Assembly (NCBI RefSeq): GCF_032854445.1 | Contig: NC_088304.1 | Span: forward strand, 18,051,704 to 18,115,703 | Source: Liolophura sinensis | Taxonomy: Eukaryota > Mollusca > Polyplacophora > Chitonida > Chitonidae | Direction of reading: 5' to 3' | Length of the DNA stretch: 64,000 nucleotides | Part shown: piece after piece, positions 11,167 to 22,405 of the stretch | How positions within the stretch are numbered: the first letter of the stretch is position 1 | Layout: the number at the start of each line of letters is the position of its first letter | Program-made: the position numbers and the translations under genes | Notes under the pieces: generated by a model | What the model was told of the DNA's origin: nothing | The model's database searches: none | Seen by the model: the letters and a program-made list of their open reading frames with translations, nothing else

Positions 11167-11386
11167 CGTCTTTTCGGAGTGAGTGCTTGGGGTTTATCGT
11201 CGTGCTCAACAATTTCAGTCACATGACGACGACGTCTTTTTGGAGTGAGTGATTGCTTGGGGTTTAACGCCATGCTCAACAATTTTTCAGTCACATGACG
11301 ACAACGTCTTTTTGGAGTGAGTGAGTGTTTGGGGTTTAACGTCGTGCTCAACAATTTTTCAGTCACATGACGACGACGTCTTTTCA
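11167..11386 (-). repeat. 72-bp tandem array made of SINE B tails
   Basis: Three units start at 11167, 11233 and 11305 (periods 66 and 72, closing at 11377). Each contains GGAGTGAGTG, TTGGGGTTTA, CGTGCTCAACAATTT and CAGTCACATGACGACGACGT. This is the reverse complement of the family B SINE 3' tail. With the preceding 31-bp array it gives a 137-codon minus ORF, which I treat as incidental. Confidence 0.85.
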
Positions 11387-12212
11387 GAGAACTTTTTTGG
11401 TTTGCTTAGTTCCATATTCACCTGCTTCTGGTGAGGTTTTTTTTCCTGGTGGGTATTTCCAAGAGGCTGTTCGAAGAGACCGTTGCCACGAAAAAGAGTC
11501 ACATATCGCTATTTAAAAGTGATAATTTTCCATATTCGAACACGCATTCAGTGTACAGAAAAGCAAGTGACAAGTATGAAATGAGCCCTGATCAAAAGTG
11601 TGTCTTCAGTATGAAATAATGCTCTGGAAGGCATAGCCGAAGCTCTACCCAATTGTATCCACTTAGCACCACGTAGAATTAACTGACAGACGTCCATAAT
11701 GTTGAGGATAACAGGTTTTGATTGGAGGCAACACATGTTTAATGTAAAACGACTGACTTAAGTATCTAACAATAGTGGAATACAATTTTTTTCTGATTTT
11801 TTAGCAACTTCTGCACTTATGCTTCCCTGTGTATGATAAATGTTCCGCTCTGTGCCCGATTTATTACTGGTATATAAGGGATGGGCGTCATCTGGTGCAT
11901 TAACTACATTTAACCAGGGATCGTTTATTATTGGTTATTCATTCACTTCATCACACTTCACAGTAAAACAATGATAATTAACCTGAAATTCTGAGAATGA
12001 AAACAAACCTATGATTTTTCTGCACACCTGCGCTTGATCTGAGAATAAAGCCAACCAGAACGTGATTTGGATTGCTTTTTATAGCTTTTCAAGCCAGAAA
12101 CTCCTGGAAAGCAGAGATTTCGCTTATACCGTTACGTTAATCTGTTTTACCACTTTACTAGATTCTGTATAGATGGGATGAAATGGGTAAGGTGGAGATG
12201 GTCAGCACATTT
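11387..12212. other. No gene seen
   Basis: Two opposite 62-codon ORFs overlap at 11431-11736, and neither has a motif. No repeat was recognised. Confidence 0.55.
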
Positions 12213-12529
12213 GGAGTAAGTGCGAGTGAGTGCATGGGGGGCTGAGCGTCGAACATAACAATTCTTCAGTGAATGTAATGCATGTAATGTGCCTCCATGT
12301 TGAAGGACGGATTTCCACCGCTTTTTTATCTAGTGCTGCTTCACTGGGACGACTTACTGAAGGCCCTTTCGAGCCATTATAATGATACGGGTCAACCGGT
12401 TGCATTTGCCCTTAACGCCAAGCAAGAAAGTCCCTCTTTTAAAGTCTTTGGTGAGACCTGACTCAGGATTGATCTTGGATCTACCGCCACCGAAGCGGAC
12501 GCTCTATCAACTGAGCCATCGGTGCCGGT
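12213..12529 (-). mobile_element. SINE family B, full length
   Basis: On the minus strand it begins with a tRNA-like head (ACCGGCACCGATGGCTCAGT, then TGATAGAGCG) matching an A box. The rest follows the order of the 8384-8974 copy down to the CACTCACTCGCAC-type tail. Flanks GCACATTT (12205-12212) and GTACATTT just outside the head could be a weak TSD. Plus-strand ORF 12382-12663 is a by-product. Confidence 0.9.
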
Positions 12530-14150
12530 CGGTACATTTAGAACAGCGGACCCTATGCTCTTATCAGCAATATACAGTGGGGAGGATACACTTATGCAAT
12601 ATACCTGTAGGGCCTACATTACTTCAAAACGTTAGTCTGGTGCATGTGGAAATGTACATGTAAGCTAAGACATCCCCACCGTACAAGTGACAATTTATGT
12701 TCGGAATAAATACCAGTGAGATAATTAAATAAATAAAGAAAAAAAAACGCTTTTTTAAAATCATGGATTGTTTTTAATCTCAGATTACTAACTGAGAGGT
12801 TTGTGAAAAAGGGATCCTTTCTTCTAGTGGCATAATAATTGTTCAAACACGACACACGGACCACACAGACTGCCAAAATAAAAGGTGTGCGATCTTCTGG
12901 GCATATTGTCCACAAACCAGTCTGGATGTCGGAGCTGTAGTTTACTGCAAAGTTCAGGGGCCTGTATAATAAATTATCTTATAAGTAGGAAAGAAACTCC
13001 TCGGTAATTTTCAAGGGCGTTATATGTTGCTTATTTCCATCTAACCGAAATAAAAAAAGGAACACAAAAGATATGGCTTCAGGGGTGGATAGATCCCGTG
13101 TACATACTGGGATTATACGGCCATTGAAAAAATATCACCAGTTCATAAAAATTTTTAAAAAGCCAGTTTTGCAATCAAAAGCACACAGGTAACCTTGACT
13201 GACCCGACCTGTGTAATACATTAAGCTGGGCCATACTTTGACAACAAAAGTTATTACAGTGCGTAGAAATGTAACATTAGACATAGCCTTATTAAGTGTT
13301 TTTTCATAATTGTCGTGTTTTTCCATCAAGGAGCTGTCAGTAATAGTGTTAGAATTAATTGCATAGCTAAGACGTTAATAAACAAGTTGGCCAGTCGTTG
13401 GAATAATAAAAAACATAATTGTGTCGTTAAATTAGAGCTGCGTGTGTCATAACCTGTGTAGAAAGGTTTCTAAGAAAGCGTTCAAAATGCTGAAGGATAA
13501 TATAATGATGTTTTAGTAAGTTAATAACAAAAAGACATATTCGTTTTATTTTTCACAGTATTGAGGCTTCCAGATTATATACAGTAAATTCTTCACATCG
13601 AATTAGATACAGTCTGCCCAGAGCCAATGAGTTGACAAAGTGTCAGATGTAACTTTTTTTTGTTCAAGCAATTACATGGTCTGTTAATATCTGTGAGCCA
13701 TAAATTTGCTTTTCTGATATAAACATTTATATCAGCAAGATCCAGGTTGATCCATCGTAACTGTTTTTGTTTTGTGGAGGTGATTGGTCTTTGCTTTCAG
13801 GACATATATCACCAAACTAAAACTTGATATTCTGGTTCAAGCATGCATTACAAACCTCTCAGTGAACATCATAAGCTCATCGAAAACGTAGTCAAAAACT
13901 ACCAAAGCCGGATATTCAGACAAACATTTACAGGGAACAGCATTGAAAAGAGTCATATTTTCTCATTCCATTTCCATTAAAAATTAATCCAATATTTCAC
14001 ACAACAAGCTTTATGCTTTACTTTTTTCAGGGTTAGTGCCTCAAAACAAACACAACGTCTGTTGTTATAGGTAAAGCTGGTAATAAATGCTTTTCATGTA
14101 GTATTTCTGACGGTTCTCGCTGGCTCTCGGCAACTACATGTATCAGGCCC
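12530..14150. other. No gene seen
   Basis: AT-rich, with ORFs no longer than 98 codons and no recognisable domain. No SINE was recognised. Confidence 0.55.
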
Positions 14151-14405
14151 TTGCTCAAGAATATTCCACTTTTACGACGGCGACCAGCATTAAGGGGGGA
14201 GAAAACCGTGCTCGAGAATATTTCACTTATATGACGCCGACCAGCATTATGGGGGGGGAGGAAACCGGGTAGAACCCGGGGTAAACCCACGACCATCGGC
14301 AGATTGCAGCAAGACCTTCCCTTGTACGACCGAAAAGGAAGCTCACGGCGACCATTTTGGCTCCTGAGTCAATGGCGTGCTCGCCTCCTCGGCCACGAAG
14401 ACCCC
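14151..14405 (-). mobile_element. SINE family A with duplicated 3' tail
   Basis: The minus strand reads from a degenerate head near 14405 through the body (GGTCGTGGGTTTACCCCGGG, CCATAATGCTGG) to a tail ending near 14213. A second partial tail (GAATATTCTTGAGC with CTTAATGCTGGTCGCCG) follows directly at 14151-14205. The last ~65 bp of the SINE are therefore present twice in tandem. The AAAT end is lost. Confidence 0.75.
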
Positions 14406-14518
14406 GAGTGACAAACAAACCCACGTATGTATGGATGTCTGTCTGTATCTATGTATATATAAAGGGGGTTAAAATTTTTCAGTCATGTGACTAGATGTCA
14501 TTGTAGCGAAATTTATGA

Positions 14519-14785
14519 CGGAGTGAGTGAGAGCTTGGGGTTTAACGTCGTACTTAACAATTTTTCAGTCATACGACGACGAAGGAGTCCTTAGAGTGCA
14601 TGTAATGTGCCTCCTTCTTGCAGGACGGATTTCCACCGCTCTTTTATCTAGCGCTGCTTCACCGAGACGCCTTACCGTACGTAAGTAAACCGCACCGCCC
14701 GAGCCAATATACTGATAGTCGTTGCACTATCCCCTTCATGCTGAACGCCAAGAGAGGAAGTTACAACTTCCTCTTTTAAAGCTTA
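14519..14785 (-). mobile_element. SINE family B, 5'-truncated
   Basis: It has the same order as 12213-12529: GAGTGAGTGAGAGCTTGGGG at the tail side, GTGCATGTAATGTGCCTCC, GACGGATTTCCACCGCTCTT, and TGAACGCCAAGAGAGGAAG. It stops before the tRNA-like head. A family D element abuts it on the right in the same orientation. Confidence 0.85.
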
Positions 14786-14794
14786 CGTGTGACT

Positions 14795-15045
14795 CCATAT
14801 GACGACGAGGTGACATTAGTTGTGTGTATACTGTGTCTTCTTGTGGCAGGGCGAGTCCATACCGCCAAAGTGCTGCCGCCACTGAAGTATCATGCCGAAG
14901 ACACCAGATGTGACACATCACCCAGTCACATTATACTCACACCAAGCCAACCAGTAATGTTTCCTTACTCTACCCTTTCAGCGTTGAGCGTCAAGCGAAG
15001 CAGCAGCAAGAACCAGCAAGAAGTCTCCAGGCTCCCACAAACCCA
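14795..15045 (-). mobile_element. SINE family D
   Basis: CATATGACGACGAGG (remnant of a B-type tail) is followed by GTGTGTATACTGTGTCTTCT, then TGGCAGGGCGAGTCC, CCGCCAAAGTGCTGCCGCC and TGCCGAAGACACCAGA. This matches the reverse complement of 9327-9526. It continues through CCCAGTCACATTATACTC and GCGTTGAGCGTCAAGCG. The head side is diverged. A 94-codon plus ORF inside it is not a gene. Confidence 0.7.
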
Positions 15046-15174
15046 CGCGCATGGCTTCGTAAAAACATTATAACCCACGGCTCTCACACCACTCGGAATA
15101 GCTATCTGGCTTTTAGTTTGCTGAAGGCCAATCGTCATCCAACAATGTCATGAATGTGGTGAACATATTTGTAC

Positions 15175-15326
15175 ATCATACGTGAGAAATGTCGTCAGTA
15201 ACTCACCAACAGGTTGGTGGTTCATCTCGCGTGATGCGAACTGCATTGTAAACTGACCGTTACGGTAAACAAAAAATGCTGTAAAATACGGCGTTAAACA
15301 GCAATCGACTAAATAAATAAATAAAC
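15175..15326 (+). mobile_element. SINE family C
   Basis: ACGTGAGAAATGTCGTCAG, then CAACAGGTTGGTGGTTCATC, then GTAAAATACGGCGTTAAAC, ending in AAAT repeats. The order agrees with the other family C copies. Confidence 0.7.
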
Positions 15327-15610
15327 GAAAGCCAACAATCATCATATTTTTTTGTAAGTACGTTCATATAATATTCAATACATTTCAATATCAAATACAC
15401 GTAATAAATAAATTTGTGCCAATTTTGTTGTACCGATACACGTACAAAAATATGGTTTGGTACATAATACATACAACAACGAATCAAACATTTATGCAAA
15501 AGATACAAACTCATTAAAACCAAAAAACATTATTCTCAGATATTAAGAAGCTTGCCGTTCATGCAACGGGGAAATGTGCGTCTTCAAACGTGGTCCCAAG
15601 ATGCGTGCTG

Positions 15611-15741
15611 AGGGCGCTCTTTCTCAAAGGGTCGTAACGTTATGCAGGTCGTAAATACCAAGGCGACATATGTCGTCAGTATGTGACGTCATGGTTATTA
15701 GGATAGCGTAAAGTTACGACTTCTTTGAGAAACAGCCCCCT
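15611..15741. mobile_element. Palindromic MITE, 131 bp
   Basis: The left end AGGGCGCTCTTTCTCAAAG with GTCGTAACGTTATGC pairs with the right end GCGTAAAGTTACGAC with CTTTGAGAAACAGCCCCCT. The arms are about 35 bp with a few mismatches. There is no coding capacity. It is a foldback element that would need an external transposase. Confidence 0.8.
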
Positions 15742-16311
15742 GTAGTCCTTTTCTGTTATGTATGTCGTAATTTATCCTTAAGGTGAATAGGCGCACACAA
15801 ATAGTGCAGCGTTACTTATAGTAACATACATTAAAGACAGCACAGGTTGGGAACATTTTGTTACACTTCCCCGTTATTCCAAATATTCAGTCAACAAAGA
15901 TTTCCCTAACGTGATCATGGCGGTAACATTTTGCACTGTTTCAGTCAATTATGCGTACAGGTATAAAAGACATACATTGTCCTAAATAGACAAAGCCTTC
16001 TGTAGACAATAAAATATACGAGTTATTATATGTCATAAACCAGATAAATATATAAAACAGTGATTGGCAGAAATGTATTTTATGCATACAACACCCCCTT
16101 TTATTATTCTAACAGAATAAAATGACATTGCTGAAATGACACATGGCATTGACTGACTTCCATAATTTATCGCCACTTTTATTTGGCACATGCCCTCCAT
16201 ATACAAACAATCTGCGTGATTACTGACTGGAAAATACACACATCCTTGACTTGCAAACGTACGCTCTTTCTTTTTTTGCATAGTGGCTCACTTTTGACAA
16301 TTTAAGACTCT
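15742..16311. other. No gene seen
   Basis: AT-rich. TTATTATTCTAACAGAATAA near 16098 resembles part of MITE M1 but is too short to call. An 82-codon minus ORF has no motif. Confidence 0.5.
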
Positions 16312-16437
16312 GGGGCCGGTTTCATGAAGCTCACTTAGCTAAGTTTGCACTTAAATACCATGACAACGAATGTTGTAGAGACAGTGCACCTAGCTAAGGG
16401 CTACTTAGCACTAAGTTTGCTTCTTGAAATCGGCCCC
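16312..16437. mobile_element. Palindromic MITE, 126 bp (GGGGCCGG ends)
   Basis: The left end GGGGCCGGTTTCATGAAGC pairs with the right end GCTTCTTGAAATCGGCCCC on the same strand. The CTTAGCTAAG and CTTAGCACTAAG motifs next to the ends are also inverted. It is non-coding. I recall very similar GGGGCCGGTTTCAT foldback repeats in marine invertebrates, unchecked. Confidence 0.85.
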
Positions 16438-17188
16438 TGCTCAGTAATAGTTAATACCATTATTTGGGGTAATTCATCTAAATTTGCATCTAAAGATAAA
16501 ATTGACAGTTAATCTGTTAAGAACGATTCAGTAGCTTCACATCACTCTGTCTTGTACAACTATGATATCGCCAACAGGCGTTACTTATTTCCAAGGGAAA
16601 TAACTCAACTAATGTAAAGGCAAGAATATGGCCAACGCACACAGGCAAAAATTGTTTCATATCTGAGCAAGGTATGGCTAGTACTCCGCTTTTTTTTTCC
16701 CAAACGCAATATTATGCTTTAAACCATGATTAAAGTATCAGGCTATGAAACATATCTTACTTGCTCCATTGCTAAATGGCAATATTGCCCAAATAGCGTG
16801 ACGCCATTAATCGTTACAAAATGTGAGAAACATGATACATATTTACAATCATCAAATAGAAGGTTTAATTACTAACAACGTTTTGATTCTTACAACAAGT
16901 GAAAAGATAACCGGTAATATCAAAACTCCATGTGTTCCAAAGGCCTGATGGATTTGTGTTGTTAAGAAAAAGCAGCCCATGCAAAAACTAACATCCGGTT
17001 TCACGAATCGTTCCTCTTGACTATGCAGAATTCTGACCTCCACTAAACCAGCAAGGAGTTTGATTTTTAGTTTACAAGCAAATTTTGATCAGACAACACG
17101 TTAAACATAGAAACAAATTATAACCGAAGTGTGTTCTACATCACAATAGTTTCTAGATAACAGACAAATCATCTTGCTGAATCATCAT
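16438..17188. other. No gene seen
   Basis: Only one ORF above 60 codons (16852-17043, minus), with no motif. Confidence 0.55.
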
Positions 17189-17199
17189 GGTGGAGACAA

Positions 17200-17375
17200 A
17201 TTTATTTATTTACTTATTTATTTGATTGGTGTTTTACTCCGAACTCAAGAATATTTCACTTATACGACGGCAGCCAGCATTATGGTGGGTAGAAACCGGG
17301 CACAGCCCGGGGGAAACCCACGACCATCCGCAGGTTACTGGCAGATCTTCCCGCGTAGGGCCGGGGAGGAAGCCA
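17200..17375 (-). mobile_element. SINE family A, 5'-truncated, with TSD
   Basis: It runs from AAAT-repeat tail to body on the minus strand and stops before the tRNA-like head. An exact 11-bp duplication, GGTGGAGACAA, flanks it at 17189-17199 and 17376-17386, so the truncated form is what inserted. The plus ORFs across it (90 and 117 codons) are by-products. Confidence 0.92.
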
Positions 17376-17386
17376 GGTGGAGACAA

Positions 17387-18349
17387 TCATCTTGGTGGAG
17401 ACGCGTTTTACGACAATTATACACAACATCAAAAAGATCAAAAACGAAAACCATGGATTCCACACCTACTGGCTTTGGTATGGTCGATTATGACTTAATG
17501 ATAAGCAGAGAGTCCAAACTGTTCTAAAGTTATGACGCTAAAGTTATGAATAATTTAATATGAATAGTTATGAATAATTATTATTTCATTATTTACCTAC
17601 ATATGTGTACCGAAAGTAAATGAAAACAATGATCACACTATTAACTTTATGTTTACGACATACAAACCGAATCGGGTCTGATCTAATAAAAAAAAATGTT
17701 TGCCTATAGATATAATCCTCTTAAATATCTATCCTTTTCAAATTCACGAACTATTCAAAACTGAAAACGGATGCGATTATTAACAAGTCATCCAATTTTC
17801 TTTAAGGATACAAGGGAATTGCCTCAATGATGGAAATGAATACCCTGTACACAGTGTTTAAAAATGAACATATATTAATAATAATACAAAGATGATCACA
17901 ACTCTATCGGATTTGATCCGTGAGAGATGTATAACAGACGACATATTTTTCACAGGTGCATGGTAAAAATCCTTGTGTGAAGAATCTAACAAATCCCAAA
18001 TTACAGACGTTTTAATTTGTTACCTTATGATCGCTTTGAAACATGGGATGGATACAAATCATATAGGGCGAAGTCTCGCTTTTCAATGTGAACATAAGTC
18101 TACCTGATAACACTAAATCCCTTCACATTTTAGTTTTGTTACATTATGTATGTTAGCGATAGCATTTTATGTCACAAACTTCTGTACCTCTTCTGTATCT
18201 GAAAGACGAGAAACACAAATTCAAATCATTAAGTAAAACTGAACTGAACTAAAGCGTGACTTCACGTGAACTTCTCGCCTAAAACAGTGTTAACGTAATC
18301 TTGAAATAAACTGTCAAATATCTGATGACTCTGCCATTGAACATTTGCG
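17387..18349. other. No gene seen; downstream flank of the GPCR
   Basis: AT-rich and without ORFs. No exon-like segment of the receptor was found here, consistent with a single-exon gene ending at 18430. Confidence 0.55.
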
Positions 18350-18355
18350 TTTAAT
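18350..18355 (-). promoter_or_regulatory. Candidate poly(A) signal ATTAAA
   Basis: ATTAAA on the minus strand lies about 75 bp past the GPCR stop codon. It is the commonest variant of the animal hexamer, but in AT-rich DNA the match could be chance. Confidence 0.3.
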
Positions 18356-18429
18356 TCTGACTAACAAAACTGACTGGCTTTGAATAGGATGTTGGTCCAC
18401 AGTTCCTTGGGAAGCTTAATAAACGTTGA

Positions 18430-19725
18430 TCATGCTTCTAAATCTTCATATTCGCTGACAACGACCAAGGAGGCAAGGGTGGTATTGGTGGAGGACGTGT
18501 GGAGGAGAGGAGGGGCCTCACGAGCAGAGGCTGTGGAGAAGTCGGCCGAGTCCCCGGTCCCCGCCGATCGTGAAGGTCCCCAGGCCAAGGCTCGGGGAGA
18601 TATCCCCCGGTTTAGCAAGAATATGGCGCGAAGTTCCTGCCGGACTACTTTACTCCTGAACACGTACACGATGGTATTCAGAGCACTGTTAGAAAGCACC
18701 AAAAAGAGAGCAATACTTTGAAAAGAAGCGGGAATGTCCGTGGGATTCGTCAAAGTGGATTCCAAGACGATGATGACGAAATACGGCAGCCAGCAGACGA
18801 TGAACGTCGACACGACAAGCAAACTGGTCACGGCAGCCCTCCATTCGTCCGGGCGGAAAAATGTCTGCCCTTTACTGCCCGTGCTGAAACGCCTACTGAA
18901 CAACAAGTTAAGAGACGCACTGCTTCGCCTGCGTCCGTGACGCGGAAGCGCCTGCGCACTTACTTCCTCCGTCGACGTCGGAATAATGCTGTTCCTGCGC
19001 GTTCTCTCGCTGTTGTTACGGGCAGCCCGGCAGATGACGGCATACGCGAACACCATCACACCCAGCGGTAGGACGAAACAGACGAGTGTGAGAAAGAGTG
19101 TGTAATACTGATCACTCGTATCCCTGCTTTTCCACAAAACAGTACATGTGAATTTCTCCGCCTGATATTCGAAATGGTTCCAGCCGAATATCGGCGGCAA
19201 GGCTGCGCCGACAGCTATTGTCCAGACAGCCAGTATCATGACCGTGGCTCGCTGCGACGTCACCCTCATCTTATAATGCAAAGGCGATATCACAGCGCAA
19301 TACCGGTCCACGGATATCACCACCAAAGTCAAGGTGCTGGCCGAGAAAGTCTACCGTTGTGAGAAATCCTATACCCTGACACCAGGGCGCGCTGAAAATC
19401 CATTCTCGTGCCACCAAGGACACGAATACAAACGGTATCACGAATATGGTGTTCAGTATATTGCAAATCGCCAAGTTGAGGATGAAACGGTTGGAAATAG
19501 TGAGTAGTGCCGGTTTCTTGTAGAAAAACGAGGAACACGAGTGAGTTTGTAAACAAACTAGCCAGGAATATGATGAAGACAACGGAAGCCTGCACAGCTC
19601 CTCCGCAGCTTGTAATTCATTCCTACCGTCGAAGAAAGGTCAACCTTCGACACGGACTGTCGCGAATGCTCTATGCTGTTCGCCGAAAAGTTTACAGAAG
19701 CGGTGGAGTTTGGGTTCAGTTGCAT
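18430..19725 (-). CDS. Class A GPCR, single exon, three apparent frameshifts
   Basis: A seven-transmembrane receptor of about 431 residues. The ATG at 19725 follows an in-frame TAA by four codons. The N-terminus starts MQLNPNST and carries NST and NFS glycosylation sequons. TM1 contains TNSLVFLVF (N1.50). TM2 has SNRFILNLAICN. TM3 starts at the APWCQ cysteine and ends with SVDRY. ECL2 carries the partner cysteine in FTCTVLW. TM6 has CWLPY. TM7 has NTIVY in place of NPxxY. The long third intracellular loop holds RRRSS and RRNS, possible basophilic kinase sites.

Pieces lie in three frames, with shifts near 19596-19610, at the A-run 19524-19528, and at 19341-19351. From 19332 to the stop the frame is intact for 300 codons. 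PPIFGW and the loop pattern recall GPR161-like orphans, but ligand and subtype are not assignable. It could be a recent pseudogene or an assembly with indel errors. Confidence 0.88.
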
Positions 19726-22278
19726 GCTGTTTTATGGACACCCTCGCAATGGTATTTGAAATCTCTGGTGAGAGTTAAAGTCACTCTGGGTAGCGCCAGT
19801 CACAGCGGTTCCTATACCGCTCGCCATGGCAAAAGCCTTGACCAAGAAACGCGGGACTCTTCATACAACTCTCAATTCGCCTTACTGGTTCGCTGCCTTT
19901 GAGAAAGGCGCAGACCAACGGTGTACCAACAGTAGCCCTTTCTTCGATTCCCGATGACGAGACCATGACTGGATATCGAACTGTAGCGTCTCTTTTGTTC
20001 CAGGCACTTTTACTCCGGTTTCCAGACACAAAGGGTCAGTTCAAAGCCTACGCGACCTTGAGCCGTCTTCCGCTGCTGGGAAGTCTATCATGATAGACCA
20101 GCAGAGGTATCGGCATTAATTACTCCAGGCGGTCACGACCCCTGCGTGAAGATGAGCTCTACCTGAAATTATGCCAATGAAATAGAGAATGAGATTACAA
20201 ACAGGAATCGTGTTTCCTTTAATGACGTGTACTCTGCGATTGATCAGGTTAACAACAGTCGGATAGCAGTTGTGTAAGTGCGCAACGATTCCTTTCTGGA
20301 TCCAAGGTAAAGGTTCACACAAAAGCAATTATTCGTGCTGCGTCTGACTGTTACGTCATATACACCACTATATACACATATGTAACATATACGTAACAAA
20401 TATACGTAACTACCAGAAAACTTGCAAATATCACAGATACTGTCATGTATATTCCAAATTTTCAGACAGATCCTTTAAAAACGAGCAAATAAATCTTTTT
20501 CAATGTTTGGCTTTGAGACAAAAGGCACAGTTTCTTACGTTGGAATGATCTAATTGGGCGTACACGTGTAACAATTATGCACGTGTGAACCATGTGAACC
20601 TCTGATCTTTTCACTAAATTCCCCAATAGCCGCAATACTCTTATGAGGCTTTTGCACAACATTACAGTAAAAACCGGTATAAAACGTTCACAAATGATGC
20701 CGGCTTTACATATCGAAAATATACCTTGGCGTCATTTTCATAACCAAAAGTACCAAACTTGTCTATGACTGTCGGAAACATAGAATTATGTTAATATGGT
20801 TGAGGTGAAAAAGAACATTTGCTCTGTTGATAAGCTTCCTGTATGAGCATGACAGCATTCAGCAGCCATCTTTATCAAGGTCATCTGCTCTTGGTCCGAT
20901 GCCACGTTCATCACTGACATGTTCTTACCGGACTTATCACCTGTTTACTGAACTATACGACGTAACAGTCTTGGGTAAAATAACAAACATTTCAGAATAA
21001 AATTCGCAACAAAAACGAAGTTATGGTACATATTCGTATTTCCTTTCTTTTTCACAGAGTTTTGTCTTCTTGATATTTCATTGTGAAATTGGTGCTTTCG
21101 TTTCCCGTACATTATGTCACCACTGTCGCTAAAATCCCAGTGTTAATTTGATAGGGGTCCTCGCTGCAGGGATATGACGTGTTACGTTGTAACGATTATG
21201 AGGTCATTATATGGAATGATTTAAACACGGCGACTGACTTTTAAAAGTTGCTTTTAAAGTGTAATGAAACAAAAAGTAATAACAAAACGTTTCACCGTTT
21301 GCTCATCAAAATAATCAAAAAAAGTCCGCGGTGTCTTCTATAAACTGACACAAGCTAGTATCAAAATTCTAAAACAAATTACCGTTTTAATGTCCATATC
21401 TGTCAACCTTACCTGGAAATCGAGAGCGTCTACCAACGCTGTTCATAAAATATGGACGATTTAAGGGATAAACAAGCACGTGCGGGCACACAACGGTAAA
21501 TCACATCCTACATTACCTCTGTTTTCAACTCCTTCAACAATTTTATATAAGACTGCCACCGAGTTTCATTAACTTGTCTGTATATAAGCAGAAGGGCAGT
21601 AAGATGCGCCACCTGGTGGATATCATTGGCCTGACTTCAATCAGACAAAACCTTGATCTAAATTTATCTCAGACAGCTTTAGGGATAGTAATTACGTGGA
21701 TAAAACTTATATTTATAACTCATCCGCTCACTATATCGTACGCTTCGATCTGCGAAAATATTTGCCTTTATTTTTAAGCCAAGTGTAATTATAATTAAAT
21801 GATAAAGTCTATTTATAGATGTTTCCTTCTAATGAGACAATTTTACTCTTAATCAGCTTTGATAAGTCGTTTTTAATAAACTCTATTAGATCAGACATGA
21901 CAACTGATTACGCCATTAACGCTATTATCATCAACTGGGGTTCACACATCCTGGGTATATCACATATTCTAGTGCTGAGAACGTGGTGCCTTTACCCGCA
22001 CAATGGCGACGGGGCCCAAGACGGACAGACGTTTATACTCTTGTAATACATTGGTATTACACGTACGTTACCAGTTTGCAAACACGATTACATCGCAAAG
22101 GCAGAAATGAGCAAAAGACTACAAGGGGTTTGGCTCCAATCAGCTGAGCTCGAATGGTTCCTCGTTGGTTCAGACCACTTTAGTTTTCGAACAGGGCAGA
22201 TCATCCAATGCTTTTTCAAATTTCAAACCAACGACTTCAGACTTAAAGGCAAATATGACTGCCATCAGTATATTTATC
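19726..22278. other. No gene seen; upstream flank of the GPCR
   Basis: Plus ORF 19507-19902 is antisense to the receptor's 5' end and is not a gene. No TATA element or further exon can be supported. ORFs beyond 20 kb are under 90 codons without motifs. Confidence 0.5.
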
Positions 22279-22405
22279 GCATTTGTTTGACTGGTGTTTT
22301 TATGCCGTACTTAAGAATATTTCACTTATACGACAGAGGCCAGCATTATGGTGGGAGGAAACTGGGCAGGTAGCTGGCAGACTTTCCCACTTACGCCAGC
22401 AAGTT
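22279..22405 (-). mobile_element. SINE family A, 3' part
   Basis: Minus strand: the CCATAATGCTGGCC body, then TATAAGTGAAATATTCTTAA and GTACGGCATAAAAACACC. The A-rich end is eroded and the head is missing, with a deletion in the body (about 60 bp compared with 32731-32998). Confidence 0.8.

Noticed and set aside
10953-11366. 137-codon minus ORF
   Set aside because: It spans the 31-bp and 72-bp tandem arrays and nothing else.
17174-17527. 117- and 90-codon plus ORFs
   Set aside because: They are mostly the reverse strand of a truncated SINE A with an 11-bp TSD.
18380-19902. Plus ORFs of 113, 117, 68 and 131 codons
   Set aside because: They are antisense to the GPCR, in GC-richer coding DNA, and have no domain.
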